Part shown: in pieces, positions 57,305-64,000 of the stretch
Numbering within the stretch: position 1 is the first letter of the stretch
How the letters are laid out: each line of letters begins with the position of its first letter
From: Anas platyrhynchos
Lineage: Eukaryota; Chordata; Aves; Anseriformes; Anatidae
Assembly: GCF_047663525.1 (NCBI RefSeq)
Contig: NC_092616.1
Location: 3,013,501 to 3,077,500, forward strand
Direction of reading: 5' to 3'
Length of the DNA stretch: 64,000 bases
Position numbers and translations under genes: made by a program
The notes under the pieces: generated by a model
Told to the model about the DNA's origin: nothing
The model's database searches: none
Seen by the model: the letters and a program-made list of their open reading frames with translations, nothing else

Positions 57305-58546
57305 GTAAGTCTCTGGCTGCAGGGCCATGCAGCTGCAGCTCCTGGAAGGGTCTCCTGCTGGGTCTTATTTCTGGGAGGGCAGTGGGCAATGCAGAAGGCT
57401 TTGAGAGCCCTCCTGGATTGCACTGTGAGGTGAGGAAGTCTGGCAGAAGCCCCTTGGAGTGCCCTAAGCCAGGTGCCCCCGGTCAGCCCAGAACACCCAG
57501 CCCTTGCTGGCCATGCCGGGCTCTCTGTCAGCTGCCCCGTAGCTCCTGCAGCCATGGAGGTGCCTCTTGGCCATGCCCAGCTGCTGGCAGGGTGCTGCAG
57601 GGCAGCGCTGAACACAGCCGTATGGAATGGGGCCTGTGAGCACAGGCAGGGACAAAGAAGAGGTGGGTGCAGAGCAGCAGCTCCCAGCAGGGACAGCTGC
57701 AGGCAGCAGAGAGAGGGGCAGGCGGCCAGAAGGAGCTGTTGCCAGAAACACCATGGCAGGGGGGATTCGGGCACCTCGCGGCTACGCCCTGCAGAGCAGA
57801 CGTCTTCCCCTGGAGCAGCCCCTCTGTGGCCTTCTCTCCCCCTGCAGCCAATGGGCTGTGGGGCAGGCATGGCCAGTACAGCAGGTGAAGAGAAGCTCCC
57901 AAGCTCCTTCTGGCTTGGAGTTTCACAGAGACAAGGTGAGGATGCTTTCCAGCTGCACATGGACTGGGGCTTCTCCACCCTCAGATGGCTCCATTTTTTT
58001 TCTCAGGGAAGGACCTGAGTGGGATGGTCCTGCAGCTCAGAGGGGTGACACAAGTCATTTGAGAACAGGACTGCTAGGCAGAACTTCTGTGCTCAGTCTT
58101 CAGCAAGGGACAGTCCCTTTGCCTCCCGGTACCCACAGGATTTCACCAAGAGTACACAGGAACAGTCAGGGAGTTCAAGCATCCAATACCTCTGCTAAGT
58201 GTTACAGAGGCAACTGGGATAAAATCAAGCAAACAAAATCCCTTCAGCTCTGCTCTTATTCAGATGTGTTGTCTGCAACAACACTGCAGAACTCATGGAT
58301 CTGACAAGTGGACTGAACTTGAGTTTCCCACATGTTCTTGCTTCTCTCCTGAAACACAGCATGAAGGACTCCTCTGGAGCCCACAGCAGCCCCTCCTCCC
58401 AGTGCCACTCTCAGCCACCACCTGCCGCAGCTCAAGCAAGAGAGCTTCCAAGAGAAACACACTGTTTGAGGGTGCTCTACGGCTTGCAAAATGTTTTCCA
58501 AGGATAAATCTGTTCTAACTTTGTTTTACCTTCTCCTCTCCAACAG
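57305..58546 (+). other. Predicted intron of the OR at 58570
   Basis: Ends at AG 58545-58546 after a strong tract TTTTACCTTCTCCTCTCCAAC. The block 57540-57720 is a diverged relative of 24370-24560. Long frames on both strands (for example 57196-57978, -) are not conserved. Confidence 0.5.
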
Positions 58547-58569
58547 ACAGCCATGTCCCAGGTCAGAGA

Positions 58570-59505
58570 ATGCCCAACATAAGCTTTGTGAGTGAGTTCC
58601 TCCTCCTGCCATTCGCAGACACGCGGAGGCTGCAGCTCCTGCACTTTGCGCTCTTCCTGGGCATCTACCTGGCTGCCCTCCTGGGCAACGGCCTCATCCT
58701 CACCGCTGTAGCCTGCGACCACCGCCTCCACACCCCCATGTACTTCTTCCTCCTCAACCTCGCCCTCCTCGACCTGGGCTGCATCTCCACCACTGTCCCT
58801 AAAGCCATGGCCAATTCTCTGTGGGACACCAGATCCATCTCCTATGAAGGATGTGCAGCTCAAGTCTCCTTTTACTTATTCTTTTTTGATGCAGAGTATT
58901 CTCTTCTCACTGTCATGGCCTATGACCGCTATGTTGCCATCTGCAAGCCCCTGCACTATGGGACCCTCCTGGGCAGCAGAGCTTGTGCCCAGATGGCAGC
59001 AGCTGCCTGGGGCAGTGGCTTTCTCAATGCTGTCCTGCACACAGCCAATACATTTGCACTGCCCCTCTGCCATGGCAATGCCATGGACCAGTTCTTCTGT
59101 GAAATCCCCCAGATCCTCAAGCTCTCCTGCTCAGATGCCTACCTCAGAGAAGTTGGGGCACTTCTCTTCAGTATTTCTTTAGCATTTGTTTGTTTTGTTT
59201 TCATTGTGCTTTCCTATGTGGAGATCTTCAGGGCTGTGCTGAGGATGCCCTCTGAGCATGGCCGGCAGAAAGCCTTTTCCATGTGCCTCCCTCACTTAAC
59301 TGTGGTTTCCCTGTTTCTTAGTACCATCATGTTTGCCTACCTGAAACCTCTCTCACTCTCCTCCCCAACTCTCAATCTTGTGGTGTCTTTTCTGTACTCA
59401 GTGGTGCCTCCAGCAGTGAACCCCCTCATCTACAGCATGAGGAACAAGGTGCTCAAGGATGCAGTCTGGAAATTCTTTGAATACATGCTTCTTCAGAATC
59501 AATAA
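58570..59505 (+). CDS. Olfactory receptor, OR14-like, intact (311 aa)
   Basis: Single-exon odorant receptor, ATG at 58570 giving MPNISFVSEF (sequon N3-I-S). Hallmarks: GN 39-40, PMYFFL 56-61, Cys95 and Cys177, MAYDRYVAIC 116-125, KAFSMC 235-240, NPLIYSMRN 285-293. The N-terminus and TM3 entry (VSFYLFFFDAEY) and TM5 (LLFSISLAFVCFVFI) are the most different of the set. It has VEIFRAV where paralogues have VQIFRAV. Between acceptor and start lies an out-of-frame ATG at 58553 whose nine-codon frame overlaps the true start and could dampen translation if retained in the mRNA. Confidence 0.95.
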   Translation: MPNISFVSEFLLLPFADTRRLQLLHFALFLGIYLAALLGNGLILTAVACDHRLHTPMYFFLLNLALLDLGCISTTVPKAMANSLWDTRSISYEGCAAQVSFYLFFFDAEYSLLTVMAYDRYVAICKPLHYGTLLGSRACAQMAAAAWGSGFLNAVLHTANTFALPLCHGNAMDQFFCEIPQILKLSCSDAYLREVGALLFSISLAFVCFVFIVLSYVEIFRAVLRMPSEHGRQKAFSMCLPHLTVVSLFLSTIMFAYLKPLSLSSPTLNLVVSFLYSVVPPAVNPLIYSMRNKVLKDAVWKFFEYMLLQNQ

Positions 59506-62235
59506 TGTACCTTAAATTTCCTACATTGTTTGAGAAACTATGAGGAAAATCTTTTGTTTTCTCTATCACTCCTTTTTTATTTCTTATTGCTATTTTCTTC
59601 ATTTTTATTTATTTATTTATTTATTTTAATTTAAGTAATCTTATTCTTAGCCTCCTACGTGTTATTTTTTTTTCTTTACTTTGAGCCAATCACTTTAGGG
59701 ACCTATGACTGGGCCTCTTGTACAGATATAGATAATAAAGAAGCCATGAGAACTTCATTGGTCTCCTCTGCCGTCTTTACCCCTCTCCTCTTGAGCTGGG
59801 GGAGCAGCCCCAGCATGCAGGAGGGACTTAGAGCCAAGAGACCAGTTGCCACAGGGAGGAGCAGCCTCCCTTGGGGCTGCCCCTCACTGTCCGCTGGGCT
59901 CTGCCTCTCTGCTGCCTTCAGGTTGGGTCTGCTGCTTCCCTAGAGCCATGGCTGCAGCAGGATGTGGTCTTTTCACTGCTGCTCTCATTTCACTTCCGCA
60001 GTCTTCACTTGTTCCTTGCCATTTCTGTTAGCCCTTGGATCTCATGCACCTTGGTGACAGTCCTGTTGTCTCTACATTGGCACCTGTGTGGCCGTAGGCT
60101 GCAGCAGGGAATGTGCAGCCCTGTGTCAGAGCTGGCCTCCCTACTAGCGTGACAGTAAAAAAATGGGCTTCAGAGGGCAAACCCAGAAGCCTGCACAATT
60201 CTTCCTGTGCTACTGTCAGGAATAGAGCCAGGGGGTTGCTCCCTGTTCTTTGTTTTCTGGGCTTGTTCATGGAATGAAGGACACAGGCTTACAGTCCCAG
60301 GGAAGTCTGGCAGGGACCAATGGCTGGACCCCTTATGGTGGCACTTCCCAATTAGACAACAAATGGTCTTGAGCTCACCTGCATGGCACTGTGCTCCCTG
60401 CAGTGGGGCTGATGCCTGCCTGGAGAGGAATCTGGAGCTTCCAGGAGATTTCAGGGGAACCCAAGGACAACGTGCTCTGCAGGTAGTGATTAGAACTGCA
60501 TATAATGAATGACCACTGAAGGAAGAGTCCGGTAAAGTTGAATCTGAGGAGTCCAAGGGCTAAGGAGGGCTCTGCAATGCCAGGACAGGTGGTGAGGAGT
60601 CAGTAGGCAAAGTCCCATAAGACTGCAGAGTAATTGAGAACAGTCCCTTTGAAGCTTTGTGGGTGAGGTATGGTGCAGCACTTACCTGCCCTTTGTGACC
60701 TTAGAGAAAACCCATGATGCTGCAAGTACTGCCCTGTGCTGCTGAGACACCAGGGAAGATGGAAAGGGGCTCAGCAGAGATCCCCATGGAGTTGGGTCTG
60801 CTGCCCACCCTGAGCAGCAAGGGCAGGGGGGAGTCCACCTGGGTATTCCATGGTAGCACACCCCCGACTCTGCAGAGCAGCACTGCCAGCTGGGGACCCT
60901 GTGGGGTGCACAGGGAGGGAAGCAGACATGACTGGCCAGGTCAGCATGGACACAGTGCCCTGGGCAAGGCTCTCAGGGAGCAAGGATAGCCCTGGGGAAG
61001 AGCAGCGCAACATTTCTGGGCATAACCAGAGGCATAAAGGAGAAAGCTTTTTCTGCAGGCCCTGTTTGGGGCAGGCTGATCTATGCCTGGGCCAGGCCTC
61101 TTGTGCTGGCCTGGGGAGCGTGGCTGACCCTGCAGGGCACAGGCACTCTGTGCTGGGGATCTCCCAGGCAAGAGAGCAGGGCTCCTGCAGCTTCACGGAC
61201 CTCCATCTCCTGAGCCTTGGCTGGCCCCAGCCCGGGGGCTGCTGGGGAGGCCCAGAGCCACCTTTGTCCCAACAGCTGTGGTGCCTTGTGAGGGGCTGCG
61301 GCTGTAGTGGCTGTGCCCAGAGCCCTGCAGCAGCCTGCGGAGGGCACTGCCCTGGGCTGCTGGGCCAGGCTGGGCTGGGGAGAGGTCAGGGAGCTGGGGA
61401 GGGGTGTGCTGGGGCTGGTCTGGACTGGGTAGTGCTTGGCAGAGGGCAACAGCAGCATCAGGGAGCGGTGTGAGCATGCATGGGAGGGCTCCCAGCAGGG
61501 CTTGGTGCTGCAGAGCCAGGGCTGCACGACTGGAGCCCAGAGCTGCAGGGGCAGGGGAGAGGAGGCTGCTCTGGTCCCTTGCTGGCCTGGGAAAAGCAGG
61601 AAGGGGGCCCAGGGCATTCGTCCCTCACCGCAGACTACCAGGACCTGCAAGGCGGTCATGGAGCATCCAGGGTCAGGCCCTGCACTGTGGCCAGGAGCCC
61701 TGCCTGCCCTCTTCCTGCCATGCTCTGTGCGCTGACTGAAGCAGAGGGGACCCCCAGCCAGCCCCTGCATGGGGCTCTGCCACCCACCTCGCCCCGGCCC
61801 TCTCCAGTGCCCTCCTTGCTGCTCTTTGATGCAGTCCAGGACCTCCCAGTGCATGCCAGCCAGCACATCTGCTGAGGGCCAGTGCGTCTTGCTGCAGGGG
61901 CAGGGAGCTCAGCATGGCCCTTGCAGCCCCCTGCCCTGGGCCTGCTTCTGCCCTTGGCCTCGACCCTGGCCTTGGCTCTGCTGGCAGGAGCGCTCTTGGC
62001 ATGCGCTTCCTGGCCTCCCCTCCTCCCCTGCGCACAGCTGCTGCACACTCAGCCTACTGGCACAACCGTGTCCTCACAAGCAGCACCACCCCTTGGGCTG
62101 GTTCTCCTGGCCTCCCCCACCCCACTGCCTTGCCTCCTTGTCTCTGCTGGGCCCCACCGTCCACACCCAAATGTGTCCCTTGGCTGGCAGCTCCCTCCCC
62201 CTGTCCTGTGTGATGACTGAGCCATAGGACATACT
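59506..62235. other. Intergenic, 3' of the OR at 58570; no gene called
   Basis: A TTTA-type repeat lies at 59601-59630. 60850-62230 is GC-rich with long overlapping frames on both strands (up to 261 codons), none with a recognisable motif. 61260-61340 resembles 49300-49400 inverted. Confidence 0.4.
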
Positions 62236-62895
62236 GCCTCTAGGTGTTGTAGTGTTTGTAAATCCACATTGGTGATGGCACAAAAAGACAGTTCCTTCAC
62301 CAGTGGTCTACATCCTTCTTCGTGTTAGGCCACAACTGAATGTCCTTCACTATTTTTAGAGTGTTTTCTTTATCTCACAGTTGAAATGGATTAGGTGTCC
62401 TTGATTAGTCTGAGGCAAAATGCTATGCTTTTTGCCTTCTGCCACTACAGCACAATACGTATGCACAATACTCTGTGCATTGACCTGATGGGTCATTTCA
62501 CATTTTTTTCTTTCATACCCATAATTTGAAGGGGACAATTACCCAAAGTGGGGCAAGCTGATGGATTCTGTCTCAGCCATTTGAAGTGTCCTATTCTTGA
62601 GTCTTGCAGCCTGAATTTGCCACAGGTGACCCAGGATGGTAAATGGATGTTCAGCTGTCTACTAGGAACAAAAGAGAGTATCTTGAGTTCCCAATGGCCA
62701 TTTCCACTTTGGGTTAATCCCAAGAACCCAGTGGACTGGGGTGTTCTTTCTGAAGGAGTTTCCTGTGCTGGCCTGGGCTGCAGTTACAGGGACAAAGACC
62801 ACTGCTGGCAGTGGAGGTGACCTGGTATCTGCACCTGGCTCCATCTGAATCCTCCAAAAGGCTCTGGTGTCTTGCACGTCCTGGTTGCTTATGTT
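62236..62895 (+). repeat. Non-CR1 repeat R2, copy 3
   Basis: Diverged direct match to 42420-42880: ACTACAGCACAATA, TTGACCTGATGGGTC, AGTGGGGCAAGCTGATG, TTCTTGAGTCTTGCAGCCTGA and CCAATGGCCATTTC. No gene. Confidence 0.55.
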
Positions 62896-63044
62896 CAGAA
62901 TGCAAAACTCTGCCTGAATACCCAGTATTTTTTTTAATACTTAAGTAATAGAGTAACTACTCATGACTTCAAATGGTTCAATCCTTTCCATAAAACATCA
63001 CACGCAAAGTGCAATTACTATTATGAAGAAATGTAATTTTCAGG

Positions 63045-63960
63045 ATGTATATTCATCGCAGGAGAAGAAATTCTGAAGTTCACCTGTACTTGCTTTGCCA
63101 TCGCTTTGTCTGTTATAGTACACTCTCTCATCTTTCAGGTACATCCATGTCTTGATTAAACAGACACTGTTTAATGTCCCCATTCAAGCTGCCTGTCTGG
63201 ACCTATGCACTTCCCATGGTTCTGCTGGTTTGCCCTCCCTTTACTCTCTGATCTTTCAGACTGCTCTCACAGACATAGTTGCTGCTTTGAGTTTCAGTGA
63301 GTTCAAGCTCACCCATGTATCAGTAGTTTGTCTAATTGTTTCCTTAGGAAGAATCTCATCATTTCTCATTGAATTCATATGATATGGGCTAATACTAACA
63401 CTATTATTTATAATTTACTATCTATCAGTGTAAAATACTTCTTGTACTCTTTTGGGAAGGTAAACCTCACAGGAGGCATACAAGATGAGGAGCTTGCTCT
63501 GCTTTTTTTTTTTTTTTTGAAAATTGATGCATGATTTCATGTTCTTTGGCTGGATATAGGAAAACACTTCTGCACCTGTGTGCAGTCAAGTCTCTTAGTA
63601 AAGCAGGTAGGAGCTGTTGCAAAGGAGCTGTAACATCCAGCTGCAGACTTTGGTACAAAAGACTAATGTAAGGAAAAGAGAAGTGGCCAATGGGAGAAAT
63701 GGCAAGACTGTGGTGGTGAGGAGCAAGGTTATCTATGCTGTGTCAGACCTCAAGTGTCTGCTTTTCCTTCCCATGCAAGTCTCCGAAGGAGACACCCTGG
63801 ATCAATATCAATTAGAGAATAAAGCTCCACAGCAAAATTCAACTAAACACATCCTTTAAGATGAGAAATTTTTTATTAGGTGGTTTTTGAAATCTTCCTC
63901 CTTAACTACAACAGGAAAGCTCTCCAATTAGCTGTACAAGTCTTGAAGTCTTCAACAAAA
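63045..63960 (+). repeat. OR 3'-flank copy at the right edge
   Basis: 63045-63330 matches 26580-26900 directly (GATTAAACAGAC, CTGTCTGGACCT.TGCAC). 63700-63900 matches 26995-27200 (GAGGAGCAAGGTTATC, CAAT.TCAATTAGAGAAT.A). A T-run occurs at 63505-63520. It represents the 3' flank of unit 5 or of a further unit. Confidence 0.55.
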
Positions 63961-64000
63961 CTGTAGAGAACATGGTAGGAGTTTCTTCATTTTAATGAGT

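Noticed and set aside
57196-57978. 260-codon minus-strand frame
   Set aside because: Antisense to the presumed exon 1/intron of the OR at 58570. Low-complexity GC-rich composition, no domain, not conserved.
61081-61866. 261-codon minus-strand frame and overlapping plus frames
   Set aside because: Several frames on both strands are open through the same GC-rich stretch, as expected by chance. No motif seen.

Overview
This window looks like part of an olfactory receptor (OR) gene cluster in a bird. Three things point there. There are several single-exon GPCR genes of the avian-expanded OR14-like (class II, 'gamma-c') type. There are abundant CR1 LINE fragments with the typical 8-bp 3' tails (ATTCTGTG or ATTCTATG repeats). 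There are degraded avian-type endogenous retrovirus pieces. The CR1 3' consensus seen repeatedly here reminds me of waterfowl/galloanserine genomes, but I cannot prove the species from sequence alone.

Genes. Four complete OR coding exons are present: 11197-12159 (+), 25492-26427 (+), 49915-50850 (-) and 58570-59505 (+). A fifth, apparently intact OR runs off the left edge (1-781, -). Two OR pseudogenes are also present: a 3' half cut off by a CR1 (14674-15099, -) and a full-length copy with a nonsense codon and two frameshifts (36405-37368, -). I find no other protein-coding gene. The remaining long open frames are GC-rich chance frames or pieces of transposons.

Layout. Each functional OR sits in a duplicated unit. 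In the direction of transcription a unit contains a GC-rich block, a short presumed noncoding exon ending in a conserved GT(A/G)AGT donor, a 1.2-1.9 kb intron, a splice acceptor just before the ATG, and the coding exon. Two units (25.5 kb and 49.9 kb) also share a long 3' flank, and part of that flank recurs at the right edge of the window. Units 1 (1-3560, -) and 2 (8360-12160, +) are head-to-head. Units 3 (23.5-29.2 kb, +) and 4 (52.4-44.6 kb, -) face each other. Unit 5 begins at about 57.0 kb (+) and abuts a copy of the shared 3' flank at 56.7-57.0 kb.

Between units 3 and 4, and overlapping the outside of unit 3, lies a young inverted repeat. Its arms are 18.3-22.6 kb and 39.2-42.9 kb, and the core is nearly identical. 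Each arm carries the same reverse-transcriptase-dead CR1 inserted next to a non-CR1 repeat, whose CR1-free third copy is at 4.77-5.68 kb. The other intergenic space is filled with CR1 fragments in both orientations, including a rare 5' CR1 with ORF1 and endonuclease at 53.4-55.9 kb. It also holds ERVL-like relics (6.3-7.95 kb and 52.6-53.2 kb), LTR pieces and AAT/AAC microsatellites.

Function. The intact ORs would each be odorant-receptor GPCRs of olfactory sensory neurons, normally expressed one per cell. The cluster appears to evolve by unit duplication, inversion, probable gene conversion and loss. All homology statements come from reading the sequence by eye. No alignment or database search was run, and repeat borders are approximate to about 10-50 bases.
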